Origin: Novosphingobium sp. FKTRR1
GTDB lineage: Bacteria; Pseudomonadota; Alphaproteobacteria; Sphingomonadales; Sphingomonadaceae
Direction: 5' to 3'
Assembly (NCBI RefSeq): GCF_020404405.1
Contig: NZ_JAIZDA010000009.1
Coordinates: 78,650-142,649 of the forward strand
Length of the DNA stretch: 64,000 bases
Shown: piece after piece, positions 9,488 to 17,263 of the stretch
How the letters are laid out: every line of letters begins with the position of its first letter
How positions within the stretch are numbered: the first letter of the stretch is position 1
The notes under the pieces: generated by a model
Seen by the model: only the letters and a program-made list of their open reading frames with translations
What the model was told of the DNA's origin: nothing
Database searches by the model: none
Position numbers and translations under genes: made by a program

Positions 9488-10072
9488 ATGTCCCCTATCC
9501 TGACCAAAGCCCTTGCCGTCGCCGTTCTCGCCGTATCCCTGACCGGGTGTCAACGGCACGAGTCCAAGACCGTCGTCCTGCCCACCAGCGAATTCGGCGC
9601 GACCGAGGCCGATAACGAGCTTGATGCCAGCGCGACTCCGGCGCCTGTTGCTTCAGGGCCTGCCGCTGCGGCGCCTTCCGATCCGGCGACCCGGACGTTT
9701 TCGGCGCTGACCGCGTTTGCACCCTCGACCGACCGCGACCCGGTGGTGGTTCTGGCCAACTGGGCCAAGGCGGTGGAGCTTAAGGACTGGCGTACCGTGC
9801 GCGCTTATTGGGGCGATGGCGGAGCGCGCAGCGGGCTTGGCAACGAAGCCTTCGAAAAGCGCTGGGGCCGTTTGCACGAACCGCGCGTAACGCTTGGCAA
9901 GGGACAGCAGGAAGGCGCGGCAGGATCGCTGTTCTATACAGCGTCGGTGCGGATCGATGACGGCGGACGTGCGGTGCAGGGCGAAGTTACCCTGCGGCGG
10001 GTCAACGACGTGTCCGGCGCCAGTCCTGAGCAGCTGCGCTGGCATATCGAGCGCAGCACACTGCCGCTGTGA
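9488..10072 (+). CDS. Putative lipoprotein, unknown function
   Basis: 194 residues starting with a short basic N-region, a hydrophobic core (ALAVAVLAVSLTGC) and a lipobox LTGC with the acylated Cys about residue 21, so export and lipid anchoring are likely. A Pro/Ala-rich linker follows. The C-terminal domain (PVVVLANWAKAVELKDW...AYWGDGG, then LFYTASVRIDDGGRAVQGEVTLRRVNDV) repeats a pattern common in small sphingomonad lipoproteins of unknown role. It lies 68 bases after argB on the same strand. I do not recognise a function. Confidence 0.75.
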   Translation: MSPILTKALAVAVLAVSLTGCQRHESKTVVLPTSEFGATEADNELDASATPAPVASGPAAAAPSDPATRTFSALTAFAPSTDRDPVVVLANWAKAVELKDWRTVRAYWGDGGARSGLGNEAFEKRWGRLHEPRVTLGKGQQEGAAGSLFYTASVRIDDGGRAVQGEVTLRRVNDVSGASPEQLRWHIERSTLPL

Positions 10073-10215
10073 CGCTCCCGACGCGGCCAGCTGGTGGCGC
10101 GTCCATCGCGGTAATCTGGCGCGCATTTGCATAAGCCCTGACCGCGCCCTTAATCCGTTGCCCTCGGGCGGGGTCATCGGCTAGACGGACGCCTCTTTTC
10201 CTGAGGTGTGCCGCG

Positions 10216-10509
10216 ATGATGCTCTACACGTTGATTTCGATGATCGTGTACCTGGTCGAGATATTCTCGACCGTGGTGATCGTGCAGGTCATTCTGGGCC
10301 TGTTGATCTCGTTCAACGTGGTGAACCTGCACAACCCCGCCGTTGCTGCCATCTGGAAGGCGCTGTCCGCCATCATGGACCCGGTACTCAAGCCGATCCG
10401 GCGGATCATGCCCGATACCGGCGCGATCGACCTGTCGCCGATGGTGCTGCTGATCGCGCTGCGGCTGCTGATCATCTTTCTGACCGGACTTGCCGCTTCA
10501 GGCTTCTAG
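10216..10509 (+). CDS. YggT family membrane protein
   Basis: 97 residues with two membrane helices ([25 protein letters not shown] and [17 protein letters not shown]) flanking the family motif [26 protein letters not shown]. YggT proteins are linked to cell-division and osmotic-stress phenotypes in other bacteria; no biochemical activity can be read here. A GAGG element lies upstream of the ATG. It ends 8 bases before folD and is probably cotranscribed with it. Confidence 0.88.
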   Translation: MMLYTLISMIVYLVEIFSTVVIVQVILGLLISFNVVNLHNPAVAAIWKALSAIMDPVLKPIRRIMPDTGAIDLSPMVLLIALRLLIIFLTGLAASGF

Positions 10510-10517
10510 GATATGCC

Positions 10518-11435
10518 ATGACCGATACGCTTGCACCCGTTCGCGACGGCAAGATCATCGACGGCAAGGCTTTTGCCGCTGACCTGCGCGCCAAAGTCGG
10601 CCGACTGGCCGCGCAATTCGAAGCGCAAGCCAGGCGCAAGGCGGGCCTTGCCGTGGTGCTGGTCGGCGAAGACCCCGCCAGCCAGGTCTATGTCCGTGCC
10701 AAAGGCAAGAGCACGCTTGAGGCCGGGATGGCCAGCTTCGAACACCGCCTGCCAGCGGACACTGACGAAGCCGATCTGTTGGCGCTGGTCGAAGCGCTGA
10801 ACGTCGATCCGGCAGTCGATGGCATTCTGGTGCAACTGCCGCTACCCCGCCATCTCGACGAGCAGAAGGTGATCGCCACGATCAGCCCGGACAAGGACGT
10901 CGACGGCTTTCACGTGACCAATGCGGGCCGTCTCGCAGTTGGCCAGCCCGGCTTCGTGCCATGCACCCCACTGGGTTGCCTGATGTTGCTGAAGGACCGT
11001 TTGGGCAGCCTGTCGGGGCTGGAAGCGGTGGTGATCGGTCGCTCCAACATCGTCGGCAAGCCGATGGCGCAACTGCTGCTGGCCGAAAGCTGCACGGTCA
11101 CCATCGCGCACAGTCGCACGCGCGATCTGCCCGACGTGGTGCGCCGCGCCGATATCGTGGTGGCAGCGGTCGGACGGCCCGAAATGGTCAAGGCCGACTG
11201 GGTCAAGCCGGGCGCGACCGTGATCGACGTGGGTATCAACCGCGTACCCGGCCGCGAACCTGGCAAGACTCGGCTGGTCGGCGATGTCGATTATGCGGCC
11301 GTTTCACAGGTGGCAAGCGCGATCACCCCGGTGCCGGGCGGGGTCGGGCCGATGACCATCGCGGTGCTGTTGCGCAACACTCTGGTTGCCGCCTATGCCA
11401 ATGCTGCGCTGGATCTCGCCTCCGACGCGATCTGA
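10518..11435 (+). CDS. folD: Bifunctional methylenetetrahydrofolate dehydrogenase/cyclohydrolase
   Basis: Interconverts 5,10-methylene-, 5,10-methenyl- and 10-formyl-tetrahydrofolate, feeding purine and formyl-Met synthesis. 305 residues. Motifs: [10 protein letters not shown] with the catalytic Lys about residue 62, [28 protein letters not shown], the NADP-binding [17 protein letters not shown], and the C-terminal [18 protein letters not shown]. The ATG at 10518 follows the yggT-family stop closely. Normal length, no oddities. Confidence 0.97.
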   Translation: MTDTLAPVRDGKIIDGKAFAADLRAKVGRLAAQFEAQARRKAGLAVVLVGEDPASQVYVRAKGKSTLEAGMASFEHRLPADTDEADLLALVEALNVDPAVDGILVQLPLPRHLDEQKVIATISPDKDVDGFHVTNAGRLAVGQPGFVPCTPLGCLMLLKDRLGSLSGLEAVVIGRSNIVGKPMAQLLLAESCTVTIAHSRTRDLPDVVRRADIVVAAVGRPEMVKADWVKPGATVIDVGINRVPGREPGKTRLVGDVDYAAVSQVASAITPVPGGVGPMTIAVLLRNTLVAAYANAALDLASDAI

Positions 11436-11488
11436 CGCTTTTTGCGACGGGGTTTTCGTGGCTGCCGCCATGCTTTAAGGCAGGCGGT

Positions 11489-12313
11489 ATGAAGCGCTTG
11501 ATCCCCCCAACCTCATTGTTGACATTCGCGCTGCTGGCGCTCGGCCTTGCCGTCACCCCCGGACAGGCCCAGCCCACCGGACGGTCCGGGCGCGACGCCG
11601 CAGGCAGCACGATCACCCCGGCAGGCAATCCCAGCGCGTTGATTGCGGCAGAAATCGCCTTTGCCCGCGCCGCTCAGGACAGGGGCCAATGGACCGCGTT
11701 CGATGCCTTTGCAGCCGAAGAAGCACAACTGTTCGTGCCGCAACGGACGCTGGCCAAGCCATGGCTGCGCAAACAGGCCAATCCGGCGCAGGCGGTGAAA
11801 TGGCAGGTCCAGCAGGCATGGATCAGTTGTGATGGTACCGCTGGGGTCACGTTCGGGGCTTACCAGGGTGCAGGGGACGCAAACGGCTGGTTTTCGACCG
11901 TTTGGCAGCGCCAGCGGAAGAAGGGCAATTACCTGTGGCTGCTTGATCAGGGCGACGCTCTGTCCACGCCGCTGCCTTCAGTCGACTGGATCGAGGGCAA
12001 AGTCGCCGATTGCCCGCCACGTCATCATGCGCAAATGCCGGATGAGAGCGCGCAACCGCCCGCTCGCAAGGCCGCTGGCGGCAAAAGCCCCCCGCCGCCA
12101 TTGCCGCCGTTGCCCGGACCGGTTCCGGCGGCTCAGGCAGTAGCTGGTGCCGACACCAGCGATGGCCGGTCCGACGACGGCTCGCTGGTCTGGCGCACGT
12201 CCGTCGCCGCCGATGGCGCGCGCGATACCCACGTCTGGTTGTGGAAGGACGGCACGATGAGCGAAGTGCTCCACCGCACGGCCGCAGCACCCAACCCCGC
12301 GCACGGAGGCTGA
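11489..12313 (+). CDS. Secreted protein of unknown function
   Basis: 274 residues with an N-terminal signal peptide (MKRLIPPTSLLTFALLALGLAVTPGQAQ, cleavage after about residue 27). A central domain includes IAAEIAFARAAQDRGQWTAFDAFAAEEA and AVKWQVQQAWISCDGTAGVTFGAYQ, a pattern like NTF2-type or DUF4440-like periplasmic proteins, though this is not certain. A Pro-rich linker (SPPPPLPPLPGP) precedes a short C-terminal piece ending in HRTAA. It ends one base before the MarC gene, so the two are likely cotranscribed. The frame continues upstream inside folD but that part is a shadow. Confidence 0.7.
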   Translation: MKRLIPPTSLLTFALLALGLAVTPGQAQPTGRSGRDAAGSTITPAGNPSALIAAEIAFARAAQDRGQWTAFDAFAAEEAQLFVPQRTLAKPWLRKQANPAQAVKWQVQQAWISCDGTAGVTFGAYQGAGDANGWFSTVWQRQRKKGNYLWLLDQGDALSTPLPSVDWIEGKVADCPPRHHAQMPDESAQPPARKAAGGKSPPPPLPPLPGPVPAAQAVAGADTSDGRSDDGSLVWRTSVAADGARDTHVWLWKDGTMSEVLHRTAAAPNPAHGG

Positions 12314-12314
12314 G

Positions 12315-12935
12315 ATGCTCCCCTTGTTCCTCTCCGCCTTCGTCACGCTGTTTCTGGTGATCGACCCGCCCGGTTGCGCGCCGATCTATGCCGGGTTGAC
12401 CGCCAATGCCTCGTCACGGCAGGCTTTCGTCATGGCCTTGCGCGCCTGCCTGATCGCAACCGGCATTCTGGTGGTGTTCGCGCTGTTCGGCGAGGACATC
12501 CTGGGGGCACTGCACATCGAACTCGACAGCTTCCGCATCGCAGGCGGGATCATGCTGTTCCTCATTGCGCTCGACATGGTGTTCGAAAAGCGCACCGAGC
12601 GGCGTGAGGAGCGCGCCGAAAAGGTCAAGTCTGCCCAGCCGCATGTCGAGGACGTGTCGGTGTTCCCGATGGCCATGCCGATGCTGGCCGGACCGGGGTC
12701 GATCGCCTCGATCATGCTGCTGACCGCCCGCGCTCGCGGAACGCCCGAAACGCTGGTGGTACTGGCTGCGCTGGGTTCGGTGATGGTGCTGTGCTTTGCC
12801 GCCTTGGTCGCTGCCCGCCCGATCATCCGCGTACTCGGCTCGCAAGTCGAAGCGGTACTCACCCGCCTGCTCGGCGTACTGCTTGCAGCGCTGGCCGCGC
12901 AATTCGTGATCGACGGGATCCAGAGCCAGTTCTAG
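12315..12935 (+). CDS. MarC family integral membrane protein
   Basis: 206 residues, about six membrane helices. Family motifs include FVTLFLVIDPPGCAPIYAGLT near the N-terminus, FRIAGGIMLFLIALDMVF, and VFPMAMPMLAGPGSIASIML in the middle. E. coli MarC was once linked to antibiotic resistance but that role is not supported; the substrate is unknown. The gene is convergent with the LON-domain gene, with 11 bases between the stops and no clear terminator. Confidence 0.9.
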   Translation: MLPLFLSAFVTLFLVIDPPGCAPIYAGLTANASSRQAFVMALRACLIATGILVVFALFGEDILGALHIELDSFRIAGGIMLFLIALDMVFEKRTERREERAEKVKSAQPHVEDVSVFPMAMPMLAGPGSIASIMLLTARARGTPETLVVLAALGSVMVLCFAALVAARPIIRVLGSQVEAVLTRLLGVLLAALAAQFVIDGIQSQF

Positions 12936-12946
12936 GCGGCGCACTG

Positions 12947-13573
12947 CTACTGCAAAGTCACGCGCCCGTCGTCATTGTCGCGGCGGCGGAAGAACTGCAT
13001 CAGTTGCACCAGCAATTCGCAGCGCGCGTGAAGTCCGTCCGCTTCAAGCAGCGCCTGCTTGGCGGCGGCATCGAACGGGGCGATCTGGGACACACCGTTG
13101 ATCAGCGCCACGTCATCCAGCCGGGTGACCGACTCCCAGTCGACCGCGTAACCCTGTGCCGTGGCAAAGGCCCGCGCTTCCCGCTCGAACGAGGCGCGCT
13201 CGATCGCGCTCAACGAGGCATCGGCATCCTCGGCCAGCAATTCTGCCTCGACCTGGCGGAACGGCGTGGTTACGTCGAGTTCTCGAACGATGCGGAACCG
13301 CGAGACACCTTGCAGGATCACGTTGTAGCGTCCGTCCTCCAGCGCCTCGACATCGCCGATCTTGCCGACGCAGCCGATGCGGAACAGCGGCGCACCTTCG
13401 CCCGGAGCTTGCGGCTGGATCATCGCGATGCGGCGGTCGCGCGCCAGCGAATCGGACACCATTGCGCGATAGCGCGGCTCGAAGATGCGCAGCGGCAGTT
13501 GCAGGCCGGGAAACAGCAGTGCCCCGGCCAAGGGGAAGATCGAAAGTCTCACGGTCCCGTCGGTTCCGCCCAT
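12947..13573 (-). CDS. LON-substrate-binding-domain protein
   Basis: 208 residues matching the N-terminal domain of Lon without the AAA and protease parts. Motifs LSIFPLAGALLFPGLQLPLRIFEPRYRAMV and GRYNVILQGVSRFRI are typical of the stand-alone alphaproteobacterial family. No enzymatic residues are expected. A role in substrate recognition or protein quality control is a guess from domain identity. It starts at 13573, five bases after the co-chaperone gene ends, so they form an operon. Confidence 0.88.
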   Translation of the reverse strand: MGGTDGTVRLSIFPLAGALLFPGLQLPLRIFEPRYRAMVSDSLARDRRIAMIQPQAPGEGAPLFRIGCVGKIGDVEALEDGRYNVILQGVSRFRIVRELDVTTPFRQVEAELLAEDADASLSAIERASFEREARAFATAQGYAVDWESVTRLDDVALINGVSQIAPFDAAAKQALLEADGLHARCELLVQLMQFFRRRDNDDGRVTLQ

Positions 13574-13578
13574 CAGCC

Positions 13579-14487
13579 TTATCCGAACAGCACGGTGGAA
13601 AGCTTGCGGCGGGTGGCCGCGACCCACGGATCTTCCAACCCGATCGCTTCGAAGATTTGCAGCAGGCGGGTCCGCGCGGCGCCATCGTTCCACGCGCGGT
13701 CCCTGGCCACGATCGCCAGCAGTGTCGTCGCCGCCGCATCGCGATCTCCGCTGGCATAAAGGCCATTGGCCAGCGCCAGTTGCGCTTCCAGATCGTCCGG
13801 ATCGGCGGCAACCGCGGCACGCAGTGCGATGAGTTCATCAGCCTCGGGTGCGTCCTCGGCCAGCGCCAGCGCTGATTTGGCCTGCGCCAGACCGGGATCA
13901 TCGGCCAGCTTGGGATCGAGCGCGGCGAGTATGCCGGCCGCATCGTCCTTGTGCCCTGCCTGCAGCAGCGCGCGAATCAATCCGGCATGGGCGGGCACGT
14001 TGTCAGGCGCGATCTCGACGATCTGGGCGAAAATATCAGCAGCGCGCTCTCCGTCACCGTCGGCCAGTACTTGTTCGCCCATTGCCAGCAGCGGGGTGAT
14101 GTCGGGCGCCGCAGCTTCGCCCGCCTCGACCGGAATTTGCGCCAGAATCTGGTCGAGGTACTGCTTCAACTGCGATTCGGTGCGCGCCTTGGTCAGATCG
14201 GCCACCGGCTGGCCCTGAAACATCGCGTAGACCGTGGGGATCGAGCGCACCTGAAACTGCGCGGCGATGAACTGGTCCTCGTCGACATTGATCTTGGCCA
14301 GCACCACGCCCTTGTCGGCGTATTCGGCGGCAACCTTTTCCAGCACCGGGGTGAACTGCTTGCACGGCCCGCACCATTCCGCCCAGAAGTCGAGGATGAC
14401 CAGCTTGGTCATCGACGGTTCGACCACCGTCTTGCGGAAACGGTCGACCGCCTTCTGTTCGTCGAGACTGAGGCCAAGGCTTGCCAC
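13579..14487 (-). CDS. Thioredoxin-fold/TPR co-chaperone (YbbN/CnoX-like)
   Basis: 302 residues. The thioredoxin domain has the redox pair in WAEWCGPCK (C39, C42) and the cis-Pro loop SIPTVY. The C-terminal half is tetratricopeptide-like (VLADGDGERAADIFAQIVEIAPDN, LANGLYASGDRDAAATTLLAIV), as in E. coli CnoX/YbbN, a chaperone-holdase that hands substrates to GroEL. The retained CGPC suggests redox activity, unlike E. coli CnoX with SxxC. The start is GTG at 14487 behind a GGAGAAG ribosome site. The frame extends further upstream without similar support. Confidence 0.88.
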   Translation of the reverse strand: MASLGLSLDEQKAVDRFRKTVVEPSMTKLVILDFWAEWCGPCKQFTPVLEKVAAEYADKGVVLAKINVDEDQFIAAQFQVRSIPTVYAMFQGQPVADLTKARTESQLKQYLDQILAQIPVEAGEAAAPDITPLLAMGEQVLADGDGERAADIFAQIVEIAPDNVPAHAGLIRALLQAGHKDDAAGILAALDPKLADDPGLAQAKSALALAEDAPEADELIALRAAVAADPDDLEAQLALANGLYASGDRDAAATTLLAIVARDRAWNDGAARTRLLQIFEAIGLEDPWVAATRRKLSTVLFG

Positions 14488-14691
14488 TATGCTTCTCCGG
14501 TTGCGCGTGCGTGGCGCACCATGTGGGATTGAGCCGCCATTCGGCAAGAGCGATCCGCCTGCGGGAAGATAGTCCGACAGATAATGTGCGATTGGGGGTT
14601 GCGCACAATCCGAGTCGCCGTTATTGGCCCGCCTCACCCCAGCCGGACCGACACTTCGGACCGGCGGCCGAAAGGCCAAAAACGCGCACGA

Positions 14692-14766
14692 GCGGGCGTA
14701 GCTCAGGGGTAGAGCACAACCTTGCCAAGGTTGGGGTCGAGGGTTCGAATCCCTTCGCCCGCTCCA
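14692..14766 (+). tRNA. tRNA-Gly (GCC)
   Basis: Cloverleaf read directly. Acceptor stem GCGGGCG pairs with CGCCCGC; the D arm is GCTC...GAGC, the anticodon stem CAACC/GGTTG with loop TTGCCAA (anticodon GCC), and the T arm GAGGG TTCGAAT CCCTT, with discriminator T and encoded CCA. It stands between the core chromosome and the conjugative element, so its 3' end is the likely integration site. Confidence 0.97.
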
Positions 14767-14793
14767 GTTTTTCTTCGGAAAATCAAGAAGTTG

Positions 14794-14817
14794 AGCGATC
14801 CGCAAGGGTCGCTTTTT
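14794..14817 (+). terminator. Rho-independent terminator after tRNA-Gly
   Basis: An 8-bp stem with one wobble (AGCGATCC and GGGTCGCT) closed by a GCAA tetraloop and followed by a run of T. It lies 28 bases after the tRNA and probably terminates it. Confidence 0.75.
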
Positions 14818-14821
14818 CTGT

Positions 14822-15054
14822 TTACGCGCTCTGCAGAATCACAAAAGTAAGCAATGCGTAAGCGGTGCAACTCGCAGAAACGGCGGTGTTTGGGACGCTT
14901 CCGGCAGAGTGGGCTGATCAATTCGCTAATCTCGGGGATTTTCCGATCGAGTTCGACTACCTTAAAGTTGGGCGCGACAGCACTGATGCGGAGCGATGGG
15001 GCTGATTACGCGAACCATGAAAAACGCTTACGCGGGGCCAATTTTGTTTACGCG
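14822..15054 (+). repeat. TTACGCG direct repeats in gene-free att-proximal region
   Basis: The 389 bases between the tRNA and the first ICE gene hold no convincing gene. TTACGCG occurs at 14822, 15006, 15028 and 15048, and the related inverted GCGTAA at 14856. The last three are 22 and 20 bases apart. Short phased repeats next to an attachment site are what arm-type integrase or excisionase binding sites look like. The function is inferred. Confidence 0.45.
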
Positions 15055-15109
15055 AGAATGTCGCAGGCGTTTCATGGCTAACCTTGCCCTTCGGCTTGGT
15101 CGCGCTCAA

Positions 15110-15139
15110 TTGACAGCATTACGAAATTTCGCCTTGTAT
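15110..15139 (+). promoter_or_regulatory. Possible sigma-70 promoter for the first ICE gene
   Basis: A consensus -35 TTGACA (15110-15115) is followed after 18 bases by a weak -10, TTGTAT. It lies 16 bases before the ATG at 15156, so a leader would be very short. The support is mainly the perfect -35. Confidence 0.3.
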
Positions 15140-15155
15140 CGTTATACGCTTCCAG

Positions 15156-15899
15156 ATGGACGAGAACCTCGCACCAGCAACTGACCGGAAGATTCAAAAG
15201 CTAGTCCGAGTGCTGGGGCGGCATCTCGAAGCGAGTGAACTCGACACATTCGAGAACAAAGTTCGAGCTCATTGCTCGTTGGTGCTTCTGCTGGCGATGC
15301 GTCGGCAGAAGACGGTCATGCGGGCGCGGGGCACGGATCGTGGACACACTGCCAAAGTTCTCATTGAGGCTGCGCAAGTCATAGAGGATAGCGAGGAACG
15401 GGCCGAGTACATCCGCTATGTCGAATTGAGCGTCGCAGTCGCCGAGGCGCGCGATCGTATTAAGCAGGAGATCAGCGACGCTTTGCGCCGCATGCCGAAG
15501 CTCTCATTGCGTCAGTTCCTCGTGATGGCGGAAAAGGTCGCCTACGAGGCAATGCCCGCCCAACGTGATCTTGGAAACGAGGGCGGCGTTGCACAGCAGG
15601 CTGCCGAACACGGGAGGCAAATTCACGAACGCAACGGGAGGGCCAATGATGTTTGGTTTGCTGTTGCCCGCGCAATCAACGAGGCATCGAGCAGCATAGG
15701 GCCACGTGATCTTGTGCGTGCCGATGCGACTGCGAAGGCTGTCCCAGCATTCCGCACCATAATGATGCTGTCCAGTCGGCTGAACTCTCTGGACTACGCG
15801 TTAGACAACGCGAGCTTCGGCGAGTTCAGCGTGGTCACCCCGCAACGCCCCGTTCAGAGTGAGAGAAGAGCGAGAAATTCCGTGACGGAGCAGGGCTGA
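15156..15899 (+). CDS. Hypothetical protein, first gene of the ICE
   Basis: 247 residues, mostly charged helix-forming sequence (for example ERAEYIRYVELSVAVAEARDRIKQEISDALRRM), no signal peptide or membrane helix and no motif I recognise. Its codon use is less GC-biased than the neighbouring ICE genes, with many AAA, AGC and ATT-type codons, which hints at separate acquisition. Its last codons overlap the hairpin leader of the DUF932 gene. Position next to the attachment site would suit an excision or stability function, but nothing in the sequence proves it. Confidence 0.6.
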   Translation: MDENLAPATDRKIQKLVRVLGRHLEASELDTFENKVRAHCSLVLLLAMRRQKTVMRARGTDRGHTAKVLIEAAQVIEDSEERAEYIRYVELSVAVAEARDRIKQEISDALRRMPKLSLRQFLVMAEKVAYEAMPAQRDLGNEGGVAQQAAEHGRQIHERNGRANDVWFAVARAINEASSSIGPRDLVRADATAKAVPAFRTIMMLSSRLNSLDYALDNASFGEFSVVTPQRPVQSERRARNSVTEQG

Positions 15900-15922
15900 G
15901 AGAGAGGCTCTCGGCGCCCGTC
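15884..15922 (+). promoter_or_regulatory. Hairpin leader motif, copy 1 (upstream of DUF932 gene)
   Basis: Inner stem GCTGAGAG (15895-15902) pairs with CTCTCGGC (15908-15915) around loop AGAGG. An outer stem GACGG (15884-15888) pairs with CCGTC (15918-15922). GGAGG and the ATG follow within 15 bases of the motif. The same loop and outer stem recur at 17207-17248. Confidence 0.6.
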
Positions 15923-15936
15923 ATGGAGGTTTCCCC

Positions 15937-17130
15937 ATGAACATGCAGGTTCTCGATGCTCGCCGCGATGCGAGTGGTGGCTATAAAGTCGATGTCTCGC
16001 GGGGCGAGCGCGTAGGCCGGGTTTCGTCGGAGTGGTTCTCGCGGCCCGATGACGAGCGATTCCTGTCGCTTGGGGATATGGCCGGTGCGGTGCGCGGCCG
16101 ATCAGAGCGAAGCCGGACTCGTGTCGTCGAAACCACCCTGATCCACGTCGAGGCGAACCGGAACGATCCCGAGCGGCTTGCCCTGATCTTGCCGGGTGCC
16201 GATGCGCCAGTTACCCCGACGCATTGGAGCTTCGGCCAGCTCGCCAGCCAGGTCAGTGCGCCCGCAGCCTACTTGCGCCAGCTGCCCGCGCCGCTCGCGG
16301 CAATTAACCTGCAATACGGGCTGACCTCGCATCGGGCCGAGCAGATCAAGACCCTCGAGACCGAAAACGGCAGGCTCGAACTGCGCGCAGTGACCGGGCC
16401 GGACTATGGCCGGATCTATGACCACGAACTGGTCGAAGCCGTGCAAAAGATCGCTGGCAACGGAACGGGCGACACCCGCTGGAAGGTCCCCGGCGTGCTC
16501 GACTGGTCGACCGGCATCTACAACCCGCGTGTCGACATCACCCGCGACACGACCACTCTCTATGCCTCTGACCGCGATGTGTTCCTGTTCCTGGTCGACG
16601 ATCTCAACCCGATCGAAGCCGGGCGGCTATCCGATGGATCGCCCGACCTCTACTTCCGCGGATTCTACTGCTGGAATTCCGAGGTGGGCGCCAAGACCCT
16701 CGGCATGGCGAGCTTCTACCTGCGCGCGGTCTGCCAGAACCGGAACCTCTGGGGCGTCGAACAATTCGAGGAAATCTCCATTCGGCATAGCAAATACGCC
16801 GCCAACCGCTTCGCCCATGAAGCGGCTCCTGCCCTGGAGGGGTTCGCCAACTCTTCGCCCCTGCCTTTCGTGAACGGCATCAGGGCGGCCCGCGAACGCA
16901 TCGTGGCCCGCACAGATGAAGATCGCAGCGACTTTCTGCGGGGGCGCGGATTTTCGAAGGCGGAGACAGGCAAGATCATTGAGACCGTACTCGCCGAGGA
17001 AGGTCGCCCGCCCGAATCGATCTTCGATTTCGTCCAGGGCATCACCGCGCTGGCTCGCGACAAGTCCCACCAGGACGCCCGCCTCGACATGGAGGGCAAG
17101 GCCAAGAAGCTCCTCGACCGGGTTCACTGA
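15937..17130 (+). CDS. DUF932 domain protein
   Basis: 397 residues matching the phage/plasmid-associated DUF932 family. Recognisable parts: FSRPDDERFLSLGDM, WSFGQLASQVSAPAAYLRQLP, the RIYDHELVEAVQKI region, VFLFLVDDLNPIE, and YFRGFYCWNSEVGAKTLGMASFYLRAVCQNRNLWG. DUF932 genes are common on plasmids, phages and ICEs; their biochemical role is unknown. A good ribosome site (GGAGG) precedes the ATG. It heads the left ICE block and is followed by the ParB-like gene with the same type of leader. Confidence 0.9.
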   Translation: MNMQVLDARRDASGGYKVDVSRGERVGRVSSEWFSRPDDERFLSLGDMAGAVRGRSERSRTRVVETTLIHVEANRNDPERLALILPGADAPVTPTHWSFGQLASQVSAPAAYLRQLPAPLAAINLQYGLTSHRAEQIKTLETENGRLELRAVTGPDYGRIYDHELVEAVQKIAGNGTGDTRWKVPGVLDWSTGIYNPRVDITRDTTTLYASDRDVFLFLVDDLNPIEAGRLSDGSPDLYFRGFYCWNSEVGAKTLGMASFYLRAVCQNRNLWGVEQFEEISIRHSKYAANRFAHEAAPALEGFANSSPLPFVNGIRAARERIVARTDEDRSDFLRGRGFSKAETGKIIETVLAEEGRPPESIFDFVQGITALARDKSHQDARLDMEGKAKKLLDRVH

Positions 17131-17206
17131 CCCCTGCCGCGAAGACTCCGGCATACCTTGCGTTGCGCTGCCCCCTTCAGAGGAAGAGGGCGGAGCTTCG
17201 CTTCGT

Positions 17207-17248
17207 GACGGGTTGAGGTCCGAGAGAGAGGCTTTCGGGCAGCCCGTC
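17207..17248 (+). promoter_or_regulatory. Hairpin leader motif, copy 2 (upstream of ParB-like gene)
   Basis: Inner stem CCGAGAG (17220-17226) pairs with CTTTCGG (17232-17238) around loop AGAGG. The outer stem is GACGGG (17207-17212) with CCCGTC (17243-17248). Compared with copy 1 the inner stem differs at positions that keep pairing (T-G to C-G; G-C to G-T), which supports an RNA structure. Confidence 0.6.
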
Positions 17249-17263
17249 GCGAAAGGTAATGCC

